DNA of 14,787 nt from JBAVQS01 sp049694275 (GCA_049694275.1 JBAVQS010000068.1:1-14787), one strand, 5' to 3'; counted from the stretch's first letter, positions 7,419 to 14,034 are shown. Numbers and translations: made by a program. The notes: generated by a model not told the origin, from the sequence alone.

Positions 7419-7840
7419 CGGATGCGTTTGACCATACGGACGCGGTTTCCCCGGTCCGCACTGCTTGAAAACTCCACCTTGTCCATCAGCTTTTTCATGA
7501 AAAAGACCCCCAGTCCGCCGATACTGCGCCGGGCCAGCGGCCCTTTGACCCGTGGTTTGGGGACCTTGTTGAAATCAAAGGGCTTGCCGTAATCCTGGAT
7601 GACGATGATGAATTCATCATCGTCCGACTCGCACGAAATAAAGATTTGCCCATCCTGGCGGCCGTGATAGGCATGTTCGATCACATTGGTGACGGCTTCG
7701 TCGACCGCCATCTGAGCGTTATAGCTGGCGCTCTCGTCCAGTCCGCTCTCGCCGGCCGCGTGCGTGATGAAATCGGCGACCGCGCCGAGGTTGGAAAAAT
7801 CGCTGAGGATGGTCAGTTGGAAATGCTGCGCCTTGCCCAA
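7415..7840 (-). CDS. RsbW/SpoIIAB-like anti-sigma serine kinase
   Basis: The 141-residue protein has a GHKL ATPase fold of the HATPase_c_2 type. The N-box AVDEAVTNVIEHAYHG (45-60) carries Glu48 and Asn52 for magnesium-ATP binding. The G1-like box is IQDYGKPFD (81-89; Asp83, Gly85) and the G2 box RSIGGLGVFFMKKLMDKVEF (105-124) closes the ATP lid. Such proteins bind a sigma factor or other partner and phosphorylate the STAS antagonist. The start is TTG at 7840, not ATG; it is supported by AGGGAG nine nt upstream and by the absence of any ATG before the N-box. It overlaps the STAS gene by 4 nt and begins 49 nt after the membrane-protein gene. Confidence 0.9.
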   Translation of the reverse strand: MGKAQHFQLTILSDFSNLGAVADFITHAAGESGLDESASYNAQMAVDEAVTNVIEHAYHGRQDGQIFISCESDDDEFIIVIQDYGKPFDFNKVPKPRVKGPLARRSIGGLGVFFMKKLMDKVEFSSSADRGNRVRMVKRIR

Positions 7841-7889
7841 TTTCGCGAGCTCCCTGAAGATGTTCGGCCCAATACGAGAAAACGCGCTG

Positions 7890-8468
7890 CTAGGTCTTCT
7901 GGCGCGACAGGGGGGAAACGACGGCGCTCGCCTTGCTCGCGCGTCCCTGCCACCAGGCCCACAGCGCAGCCAGGCAGAATCCGATCAAGACTGCGTTTAA
8001 CCCAATATCGATAAAGGCAATGAGCGATGAGAGCAAGGTATGAGTGTGCGGCGGCGTTTGCCCCAGCCCCGCCATTCCCATCAGCACCGAGCCGAATCCG
8101 TACCCGCGAATATCGGTGATATGAATTCCAAGATTGGCGAGAATCCCCGGCAGGAGCTTGGACCCGCTGAAATCGCCAAACATGTGCCGAATATGATTCA
8201 GCCCCGCGCCGTACATCGCCTGGAACCCGTACAGCGTCGTGATGACCAACCCGGCCACATTCCCGCGCCGCGCCAGGAACAGCCCCAGCGGAGGAATAAT
8301 CAAGTAGATCAGCGCCGCGTACAGGAGAAACTCTGGAATGCTGACGCCATACTGGGCGGGCTCGCCGGTCGAGAGGGCGTCGTCAATCACATGCAGGGTC
8401 AGGAAAAAGAGGCTCACGCCAAACAGGAGGGTTATGCGTCGAACGAGAAAAGCCAATCGTGCGTTCAT
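7890..8468 (-). CDS. Conserved-looking polytopic membrane protein of unknown function
   Basis: I do not recognise this 192-residue protein. It has about four hydrophobic segments (roughly 10-28, 45-66, 70-90 and 143-172) and a polar basic tail of about 20 residues. Histidines and acids cluster: HVIDD (26-30) in the first segment, NHIRHMFGD (91-99) after the third, and HTH (141-143) before the last, which could suit metal or haem binding but is not a known motif to me. The ATG at 8468 was chosen because a strong promoter -10 box (8484..8479) would place the transcript start a few nt upstream; the ATG at 8480 lies inside that box, and an upstream in-frame extension to 8813 crosses the divergent aminotransferase promoter and gene. 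It probably heads the partner-switching operon. Confidence 0.75.
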   Translation of the reverse strand: MNARLAFLVRRITLLFGVSLFFLTLHVIDDALSTGEPAQYGVSIPEFLLYAALIYLIIPPLGLFLARRGNVAGLVITTLYGFQAMYGAGLNHIRHMFGDFSGSKLLPGILANLGIHITDIRGYGFGSVLMGMAGLGQTPPHTHTLLSSLIAFIDIGLNAVLIGFCLAALWAWWQGRASKASAVVSPLSRQKT

Positions 8469-8478
8469 ATTGGATGGC

Positions 8479-8507
8479 ATTGTAGCAGAGGTACGCGCCT
8501 TGTGCAA
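8479..8507 (-). promoter_or_regulatory. Sigma70-type promoter for the membrane protein/partner-switch operon
   Basis: On the minus strand TTGCAC (8507..8502), a 17-nt spacer and TACAAT (8484..8479, 5/6 to consensus) form a good promoter. The predicted start, about 8472, is only 4 nt before the ATG at 8468, so the mRNA would be leaderless or nearly so, which agrees with the lack of a Shine-Dalgarno. The -35 context CCGGTTGCAC is identical over 10 nt to that of the candidate kinase-operon promoter (4006..3997). Confidence 0.55.
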
Positions 8508-8570
8508 CCGGCCCGAGAAAACCCGAGTCCCGGAGCGTTGGGCCAAAACCCCGGCGTGAATCGGGCGAAA

Positions 8571-8599
8571 TGGACAAAACCCCTGATTCGTTATATGAT
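8571..8599 (+). promoter_or_regulatory. Sigma70-type promoter for the serine operon
   Basis: TGGACA (8571-8576, 5/6), a 17-nt spacer and TATGAT (8594-8599, 5/6) form a near-consensus promoter. The predicted start is about 8606, giving a 5' leader of about 75 nt before the aminotransferase ATG. The promoter diverges from the minus-strand promoter at 8479-8507, so this 214-nt interval drives both operons. Confidence 0.65.
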
Positions 8600-8625
8600 A
8601 GATTCGTGTAAACAATCCAGCCCCT

Positions 8626-8685
8626 ATGCGAGAGAACGACCTCTCCGTCCGCGGAGAGGTTTTTTTATTTGAAAGGAGCACATGA
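8626..8685 (+). CDS. Possible 19-codon leader peptide upstream of the aminotransferase
   Basis: An ATG at 8626, about 20 nt after the predicted transcript start, opens a 19-codon frame (MRENDLSVRGEVFLFERST). It reads straight through the terminator hairpin and its T-run and ends at TGA 8683-8685, which overlaps the aminotransferase ATG (8682-8684) as ATGA. It contains two serine codons (TCC, AGC). No Shine-Dalgarno precedes it, and a 19-codon open frame can occur by chance in GC-rich DNA. If translated, ribosomes would open the terminator and could be coupled to the downstream start. No known family is recognised. Confidence 0.25.
   Translation: MRENDLSVRGEVFLFERST
8639..8670 (+). terminator. 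Intrinsic terminator inside the 5' leader (candidate attenuator)
   Basis: A perfect 9-bp stem (ACCTCTCCG at 8639-8647 with CGGAGAGGT at 8652-8660) encloses a TCCG tetraloop, followed by a run of T (8660-8666) and ATTT. This is a textbook Rho-independent terminator. It lies after the promoter and 11 nt before the aminotransferase ATG, and the gene to its left is on the other strand, so it has no upstream gene to terminate. A weaker alternative pairing, GAGAG (8630-8634) with CTCTC (8641-8645), would take away most of the left arm and could act as an anti-terminator. The regulating signal is unknown; the leader is too short for a T-box and matches no riboswitch I know. Confidence 0.7.
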
Positions 8686-9776
8686 AACCGGATCACGTCA
8701 AGCTGTTCATTCCCGGGCCGACCGAGGTGCGCGCCGAGATTCGTCAGGCGCAGGCGCAGCCGATGATCGGGCACCGCGGCAGCGCGTTTACCGATCTCTT
8801 TGCGCGTACGCAAAAGAAACTACGCCAGGTGTTTTATACCGCCGCGCGTGTCTATCTCTCGACCTCTTCGGGCACGGGGTTGTGGGAGGCGGCGAGCCGC
8901 AACGGCATCCGCGAGGGACGTAAGGTGCTGCACGTCGTCAACGGGGCGTTTAGCGAGCGTTGGGCGTACACGAGCCAGGCAAACGGCAAGCAGGTCGTGG
9001 CGATCGAGCTCGAATGGGGCTGCGCCGCGCGCGGCGAGATGATCCGGGATGCGCTCCGGGCGGGCGGGTTCGACGCCGTCGCGTTCGTGCACAACGAGAC
9101 GAGCACCGGCGCAATGAGCCCCCTCGAAGAGATTGCCCAGGTGATGAAGGAATTCCCCGATGTCCTGTTCCTGGTGGATGCCGTAAGCTCGGCAGCCGGA
9201 GTACGGATCGAGGTGGATCGGCTGGGAGTTGATATGCTGGTCGCCTCCTCGCAAAAGGCTTTCGGCCTGCCGCCGGGACTGGCCTTTGCGCCGGCGAGCG
9301 ATCGGATGCTCGCGCGGGCGAAGGAGGTCCCGTATCGCGGATATTATTTCGACCTGCTCAGCCTGGAAAAATCGTTGGTCAAAAACGAGACGCCGACGAC
9401 GCCGGCGATCAGCTTGATGTTTGCGCTCGACCGGCAGCTCGACGACATGCTGGCCGAAGGATTGGAGACGCGGTTCAACCGCCATATCCAGATGGCGCAG
9501 ATGACTCAAACGTGGGTCCGGGAAAATGGACTCGAGCTCTTTCCCGAGCCCGGCTTTTCCTCCTATACGGTGACCACGGTCAAGAACACGCGCCAGATCG
9601 ATGTGGCGGCGCTCAACACTTTTCTCAAGGGACAGGGGATGCAAATCTCGAACGGCTATAGCCAGCTCAAGGACAAGACCTTTCGTATCGCGCACATGGG
9701 CGATACGCGCTGCGAAGAGATGCAGGACCTGCTCACCGCCATGTCCGCCTATCTCGAATCGGCAAGGCAAGGATAA
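8682..9776 (+). CDS. Class V aminotransferase (alanine/serine-glyoxylate type), probable phosphoserine transaminase
   Basis: This 364-residue PLP enzyme has fold-type I class V features. It starts with KLFIPGPTEV, then MIGHRGSAF (28-36), the PLP phosphate-binding STSSGTGLWEA (60-70), HNETSTGAMSP (137-147), LVDAVSSAAG (164-173; Asp166 pairs with the pyridine nitrogen) and SSQKAFGLPPGL (189-200; Lys192 forms the internal aldimine). These place it in the AGXT/serine-pyruvate group rather than the classical SerC group. As first gene before serA, 9 nt apart, it probably converts 3-phosphohydroxypyruvate to phosphoserine with an amino donor such as glutamate. Glyoxylate-linked transamination is the main alternative. 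AAAGGAG three nt before the ATG supports the start. Confidence 0.9.
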   Translation: MKPDHVKLFIPGPTEVRAEIRQAQAQPMIGHRGSAFTDLFARTQKKLRQVFYTAARVYLSTSSGTGLWEAASRNGIREGRKVLHVVNGAFSERWAYTSQANGKQVVAIELEWGCAARGEMIRDALRAGGFDAVAFVHNETSTGAMSPLEEIAQVMKEFPDVLFLVDAVSSAAGVRIEVDRLGVDMLVASSQKAFGLPPGLAFAPASDRMLARAKEVPYRGYYFDLLSLEKSLVKNETPTTPAISLMFALDRQLDDMLAEGLETRFNRHIQMAQMTQTWVRENGLELFPEPGFSSYTVTTVKNTRQIDVAALNTFLKGQGMQISNGYSQLKDKTFRIAHMGDTRCEEMQDLLTAMSAYLESARQG

Positions 9777-9785
9777 AACCACACA

Positions 9786-11357
9786 ATGGAAAACATAAAA
9801 CCGCGCGTGCTGGTGGCAGAGCCGTTGGGAGAAGAGGGCATGGAAATGCTCCGCGCGCAGACGCAGGTGGATGTCCGGTTGAAATTGTCGCCGGCCGAGC
9901 TTAAAGAAGCGGTGGGAGACTATCAGGCCCTCATTGTTCGTTCGGGCACCAAGGTGACCCGGGAGATTCTCGAAGCCGGGCGGCGCCTGGTCGTGGTCGG
10001 GCGCGCCGGCGTGGGCGTGGACAATATCGACGTCGAGGCGGCCACGCGCTGTGGGGTGATCGTGGTGAATGCGCCGACGACGAACATTGTCTCGGCCGCC
10101 GAGCTCACGGTGGCGCTGATGTTTGCAACGGCGCGCAAGATTCCGCAGGCCGATCATTCCATGCGCGCCCGTCAGTGGACGCGCGAAAAATTCACCGGCG
10201 TCGAGCTGGTCGATAAGCAGCTTGGCCTGGTGGGGTTGGGCCGGGTCGGGAGCGAGGTGGCGCGGCGGGCGCGCGGGCTGGGCATGGAGGTCGTGGTGTA
10301 TGACCCCTATGTGTCCGAAGAGCGGATTCAGCAGCTCGGCGTACGGGCGATGGGCCTCGACGACTTGTTGCGCACTTCGGATTTTATCTCGCTCCATACG
10401 CCGGCGACGCCCGAAACGAAAAAGCTGATGGGCGCCAAACAATTCAAGTTGATGAAGCCGACGGCGCGGCTCGTCAACGCGGCGCGCGGCGCGCTCATCG
10501 ACGAGGCGGCGCTGCTGGATGCATTGGATGCGGGCGTGATTGCGGGCGCCGCGCTGGATGTCTACGACAAGGAGCCGCCGGAAAACACGCGATTGTTAGA
10601 TCACCCGAAGGTGGTGCTGACGCCGCACATTGGGGGCTCGACTGAGGAATCGGCGGTGCGCGTTTCCATCCAGATTGCCGAAGAGGTGCTGGCCGCGCTC
10701 GCGAACAAGCCGAACCGGTTTGCCGTCAATGCGCCGTTCGTGCCGCCGGCCCTGGAGCCGTTGCTCGTCCCGTATCTCGATCTGGCCGAACGGCTGGGCC
10801 GCTTTTATCTCCAATGGGTCGGCGGGCCGTTGGGCCCGCTTGAGGTCGAGTATGCCGGGGCGCTGGCCAGTCAGGATACGTCCATCCTGACGGCGGCGGT
10901 CATTCAGGGCCTGCTCGGGTCGGTGCACTCGCACCGGGTCAACCTCGTCAATGCGCAGGCCGTCGCCAAGAGCCATGGGCTCAATCTCATCGAACGGCGC
11001 ACGCATGCCGAGTCCCGTTTCGAGAACCTGATCACACTCAAGGGCGTGCGGCGAGTGGCCGGCGCCGTGCTCCAGGACCAGCCGCATATCGTGCAGCTTG
11101 ACGGGAACTGGGTGGATTTTTGCGCCGAGGGTTATATGCTCCTGACGCGCCATCGCGACCGGCCGGGGATGATCGGCGTCGTGGGGACGTTGCTGGGCAC
11201 GGCCGACGTGAACATCGGCTCAATGGTGGTGGCGCGCGATGCGCCGCGCGGCGAGTCGATCATGGTCTTGAGCCTGGACGACGCCGTGCCCGATGGCGTC
11301 GTGGAAAATCTGCAAGCTCAGGCCAATATTGAATGGGCCAAGGTGTTGAAGCTATGA
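9786..11357 (+). CDS. serA: D-3-phosphoglycerate dehydrogenase, long form with ACT domain
   Basis: SerA oxidises 3-phosphoglycerate to 3-phosphohydroxypyruvate with NAD, the first step of serine synthesis. The 523-residue length matches the long (type I) form. Order: substrate-binding half (1-98 and 285-310), NAD Rossmann half with GLVGLGRVGSEVARRARGLG (147-166; GxGxxG at 150-155) and VYDPY supplying the ribose-binding Asp, then NAARGALIDE (Arg234), DVYDKEPP (Glu263) and TPHIGGSTEE (His281), completing the Arg-Glu-His active site. Residues about 318-445 form the intervening allosteric-substrate-binding domain, and 450-523 an ACT domain (RHRDRPGMIGVVGTLLG) that usually binds L-serine. AAGGA lies about 13 nt before the ATG. 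It overlaps the downstream phosphatase start by 4 nt. Confidence 0.96.
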   Translation: MENIKPRVLVAEPLGEEGMEMLRAQTQVDVRLKLSPAELKEAVGDYQALIVRSGTKVTREILEAGRRLVVVGRAGVGVDNIDVEAATRCGVIVVNAPTTNIVSAAELTVALMFATARKIPQADHSMRARQWTREKFTGVELVDKQLGLVGLGRVGSEVARRARGLGMEVVVYDPYVSEERIQQLGVRAMGLDDLLRTSDFISLHTPATPETKKLMGAKQFKLMKPTARLVNAARGALIDEAALLDALDAGVIAGAALDVYDKEPPENTRLLDHPKVVLTPHIGGSTEESAVRVSIQIAEEVLAALANKPNRFAVNAPFVPPALEPLLVPYLDLAERLGRFYLQWVGGPLGPLEVEYAGALASQDTSILTAAVIQGLLGSVHSHRVNLVNAQAVAKSHGLNLIERRTHAESRFENLITLKGVRRVAGAVLQDQPHIVQLDGNWVDFCAEGYMLLTRHRDRPGMIGVVGTLLGTADVNIGSMVVARDAPRGESIMVLSLDDAVPDGVVENLQAQANIEWAKVLKL

Positions 11358-12001
11358 CGACATGCCTGTATCTCATCCGGCATGGCGAGAGTGAATGGAA
11401 TCATTGCGGCAAATACACCGGACGGCAGGACATCTCCCTCTCGGCGCTCGGTCGCCAGCAGGCCGAGCAGATCGCCCACCGCCTGTCCGGCGAGCGAATC
11501 GCCGCTATCTATTCCAGTCCATTAAAACGCGCGCAGGAGACTGCCGCGCCCCTGGCCCGCGCGCACGGGCTCCCGGTTCAGCTCGAACCCGGCCTCGCCG
11601 AAATCCATCACGGCGATTGGGAGGGACTGACGACCTCCGAGGTCGTCGAGCGTTTCCCCGATGAATATGCCCAATGGCAAACCGAGCCGCACCGGGTGCA
11701 GATGCCCGCAGGCGAATCCCTGGACGATGTGACGCGGCGCAGTTGGGCCGCATTCGAGCGCATCGTCGCCGAGCAGAGCGGGCAGACGGTCGTTCTCTCC
11801 TCTCACGACGCCGTGATTCGCGTGCTGTTACTCCAGGCGCTCGGCCTGCCGCTGGCGCATTTCTGGAAGTGGCGGTTGGAAAATGCCTCGCTCAGTATGA
11901 TCGAATCCCAGGCTGGGCCGCATCTTTTTCGCCTGGCGCTGCTCAACGATACGATGCATCTGCGGAATCTTCGCGCGGCGCTCGAAAAACAGGCCCTGTA
12001 A
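11354..12001 (+). CDS. Histidine phosphatase family protein, probable metal-independent phosphoserine phosphatase
   Basis: The 215-residue protein belongs to the histidine phosphatase (cofactor-dependent phosphoglycerate mutase-like) superfamily. It starts with YLIRHGESEWN (6-16, phospho-acceptor His10), followed by YSSPLKRAQETA (53-64, Arg59), AEIHHGDWEGL (82-92, Glu83) and VLSSHDAVIRVLL (147-159, His151), so the catalytic set is complete. The C-terminal KWRLENASLSMIE resembles the phosphatase members rather than true mutases. The ATG at 11354 overlaps the serA TGA as ATGA; an earlier start would only add serA-overlapping residues. With a transaminase and serA before it, and no serB-type gene here, dephosphorylation of phosphoserine is likely, as shown for related enzymes in Hydrogenobacter thermophilus. 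Phosphoglycerate mutase or alpha-ribazole phosphatase are alternatives. Confidence 0.88.
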   Translation: MTTCLYLIRHGESEWNHCGKYTGRQDISLSALGRQQAEQIAHRLSGERIAAIYSSPLKRAQETAAPLARAHGLPVQLEPGLAEIHHGDWEGLTTSEVVERFPDEYAQWQTEPHRVQMPAGESLDDVTRRSWAAFERIVAEQSGQTVVLSSHDAVIRVLLLQALGLPLAHFWKWRLENASLSMIESQAGPHLFRLALLNDTMHLRNLRAALEKQAL

Positions 12002-12017
12002 ATTCCGACGGGATGGT

Positions 12018-12046
12018 TTGATGCTGGGGGCTGGCGGGTGTAAAAT
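12018..12046 (+). promoter_or_regulatory. Candidate promoter for rfbC-fabF
   Basis: TTGATG (12018-12023, 4/6), 17 nt, and TAAAAT (12041-12046, 5/6) form a plausible sigma70 promoter 48 nt before the rfbC ATG. The -10 box sits in the loop of the hairpin at 12028-12061, so promoter and hairpin overlap. Confidence 0.4.
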
Positions 12047-12080
12047 AGACCCGTCCAGCCCTTGTGTTTTAACTTTATTT
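12028..12080 (+). terminator. Hairpin with T-rich tail after the serine operon, probable terminator
   Basis: GGGCTGG and CGGGT (12028-12039) pair with ACCCG and CCAGCCC (12049-12061), a 12-bp stem with one bulged T at 12054 and a 9-nt loop. It is followed by a T-rich but interrupted tail (TTGTGTTTTAACTTTATTT). This probably ends the serine operon transcript, though the broken T-run suggests partial read-through into rfbC. Confidence 0.5.
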
Positions 12081-12093
12081 CGAGGAGAGCGAG

Positions 12094-12651
12094 ATGCCCT
12101 TTGGGTTCCGGCGCATGGAAATCCCTGATGTGATCTTGATCGAAACCCCGATTTTCCGCGATGGGCGCGGCTTTTTCCGCGAGACCTACAAGGCTTCGGT
12201 CTTTGCGGCGCACGGCATTGTCGAGCAATTTGTCCAGTGCAATACCTCCCAGTCGACGCGCGGCGTGTTGCGCGGCCTGCACTATCAAAAGCATCCACAG
12301 GCGCAGGGCAAGCTCGTCTCGGTTTCCGAAGGGTCCATCTTTGATGTGGCGGTTGATATCCGACCGGGCTCCCCGACGTTCGGCAAATGGCTGGGGGCCG
12401 AGCTCGGGGCGGATAACGCGCTCGCGCTCTATATTCCCCCCGGCTTTGCGCACGGCTATTGTGTATTGAGCGAAAAGGCAACCTTTAATTACCAGGTGAC
12501 CGCCGAATATGCGCCGGAGCTGGAACGCGGCGTGCGCTGGAATGATCCAGCCATCGGCGTCGTATGGCCGGTGCAGGCGCCGCTTCTCTCGCAGCGCGAT
12601 CTGGGGTTGCCCTTGCTGGCGGAAGCGGACCTGAATTTCGAGCACCGATAA
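12094..12651 (+). CDS. rfbC: dTDP-4-dehydrorhamnose 3,5-epimerase
   Basis: RmlC/RfbC is a cupin that epimerises C3 and C5 of dTDP-4-keto-6-deoxyglucose on the way to dTDP-L-rhamnose. The 185-residue length is normal. Family motifs: IFRDGRGFFRETY (20-32), QCNTSQSTRGVLRGLHYQ (48-65, catalytic base His63), KLVSVSEGSIFDVAVDIRPGSPTFG (73-97), YIPPGFAHGY (113-122) and FNYQVTAEYAPELERGVRWNDP (131-152; Tyr133 at the catalytic acid position). GAGGAG about 9 nt before the ATG supports the start. No rmlA, rmlB or rmlD is in the window, so the rest of the pathway must be elsewhere. fabF follows after 28 nt. Confidence 0.95.
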   Translation: MPFGFRRMEIPDVILIETPIFRDGRGFFRETYKASVFAAHGIVEQFVQCNTSQSTRGVLRGLHYQKHPQAQGKLVSVSEGSIFDVAVDIRPGSPTFGKWLGAELGADNALALYIPPGFAHGYCVLSEKATFNYQVTAEYAPELERGVRWNDPAIGVVWPVQAPLLSQRDLGLPLLAEADLNFEHR

Positions 12652-12679
12652 ACAGGATCATTAATCAGGAGGAGACAGC

Positions 12680-13936
12680 ATGCAACGTGTGGTCATCACC
12701 GGAGTGGGGGTGGTCACTCCCATTGGCCTCAATGCGCCGGACTTTTGGCGAAACCTGACGAACGGCGTTTCCGGCGCCGGTCCGATCACCGCGTTTGACG
12801 CGACGGGCTTTGACGTGCGGATCGCCGCCGAGGTCAAGGGCTTTGATCCGCGCAATTATATGGATTTCAAAGAGGCGCGGCGCACCCATCGCTCGGCTCA
12901 TTTCGCGCTTGCGGCGACGCGCGAGGCGCTCGCCGATGCCGGGCTGACCATTGACGCGCAGAATCGCGATAACGTCGGTGTGGTGATCAATACCGGCGGC
13001 GGCGGCATCGGCGAAGTGGAGCAGGGCGCCTATGTCATGAAGCAAAAGGGTCCGGGACGGGTCAGCCCTTTTGTCGTCCCGAATTCAATGGCGAACGCGC
13101 CGGCCTGCCATGTCTCCATCCAAACGGGAGCGCGGGGGCCGCTGATTACCTCGACCTCGGCCTGCGCGAGCGGGAACCAGGCGCTGATCGAGGGGAAACA
13201 CATTTTGCAGCGGGGTGAGGCCGAGGTGATCATCGCCGGCGGGGTTGAATCAATCGTCACGCCGATCGCCATCGCCGGTTTTGGCAACGCCGGCGCTCTC
13301 TCCAAGCGAAATGACGAGCCGGCCCGCGCGAGCCGCCCCTTTGACCGTGATCGAGATGGGTTTGTCTTTGGCGAGGGGGGCGCGGTCCTGATCCTGGAGA
13401 CGGAGGAGCACGCCCAACGCCGCGGCGCTCGCATTTATGGGGAGGTGCTCGGCGGGGCGCTCACCAGCGACGCATACCACATCACCGCCCCCGACCCCGA
13501 GGGGGATGGCGCACGCCGCGCCATGCGCAAGGCGCTCCAGTCCGCCCGCCTGCAACCTCAAGACCTGGACGTCATCTTTGCGCACGGGACAAGCACACCG
13601 CTCAACGACGTGGCCGAATCCCAGTCGATTGAAGCGGTATTGGGCGAGGCGGCCCACCATGTGGCGATCAGCGGCACCAAATCGATGGTCGGCCATCTGC
13701 TCGGCGCGGCGGGCGCAGTCTCAGCGGTCGCCGCAGTCCTGGCCATTCGCGACAGCCTTGTTCCCCCGACAATCAACCTCGAAAACCCCGACCCCAAATG
13801 CGTTCTGGACTATGTGCCCAATCAGGCGCGACAAATGCCGGTGCGCACGGCGATGATTAATGCCTTTGGTTTTGGCGGGCAGAATGTCGTGTTGATGCTC
13901 GGAAAATACGATGGGCCCGTAGGCACAAGCCAATGA
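12680..13936 (+). CDS. fabF: 3-oxoacyl-[acyl-carrier-protein] synthase II
   Basis: FabF condenses malonyl-ACP with an acyl-ACP to extend the fatty-acid chain. The 418-residue length is usual. The thiolase-fold triad is intact: Cys162 in STSACASGNQA, His302 in FAHGTSTPLNDVAE and His339 in KSMVGHLLGAAG; the gatekeeper region GFGNAGALSKR (200-210), FDRDRDGFVFGEGG (221-234) and the C-terminal NAFGFGGQN are also present. AGGAGG about 8 nt before the ATG supports the start. The gene is not beside acpP, fabD or fabG; its partner here is rfbC, 28 nt upstream. A specialised role (a condensing enzyme for a particular lipid) is possible but not indicated by any changed residue. Confidence 0.95.
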   Translation: MQRVVITGVGVVTPIGLNAPDFWRNLTNGVSGAGPITAFDATGFDVRIAAEVKGFDPRNYMDFKEARRTHRSAHFALAATREALADAGLTIDAQNRDNVGVVINTGGGGIGEVEQGAYVMKQKGPGRVSPFVVPNSMANAPACHVSIQTGARGPLITSTSACASGNQALIEGKHILQRGEAEVIIAGGVESIVTPIAIAGFGNAGALSKRNDEPARASRPFDRDRDGFVFGEGGAVLILETEEHAQRRGARIYGEVLGGALTSDAYHITAPDPEGDGARRAMRKALQSARLQPQDLDVIFAHGTSTPLNDVAESQSIEAVLGEAAHHVAISGTKSMVGHLLGAAGAVSAVAAVLAIRDSLVPPTINLENPDPKCVLDYVPNQARQMPVRTAMINAFGFGGQNVVLMLGKYDGPVGTSQ

Positions 13937-14034
13937 ACGATGGACCAACGGCTCAGGCGGTCCTGTGAATAGGCTCATGCGCGATCGCGCCGTATGATTG
14001 TTGCGCTTGAGTGGATCAGGTTTGGCGATCTTGG

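Noticed and set aside
8606..8681. T-box or known riboswitch in the serine operon leader
   Set aside because: The leader is about 75 nt, with only about 33 nt before the terminator; no T-box sequence or recognised aptamer core is present.
8469..8813. N-terminal extension of the membrane protein into the divergent aminotransferase gene
   Set aside because: Crosses two opposing promoters and the leader terminator; composition is non-membrane and basic, and the promoter at 8479-8507 excludes it.
8820..10442. Open frame of 540 codons on the minus strand
   Set aside because: Antisense across two genes (aminotransferase and serA) with His/Arg-rich composition typical of GC-rich shadow frames.
13979..13990. 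12-bp palindrome GCGCGATCGCGC after fabF
   Set aside because: Contains the GCGATCGC octamer abundant in some cyanobacteria, but a single copy in GC-rich DNA with no positional relation to a gene is not evidence of function.
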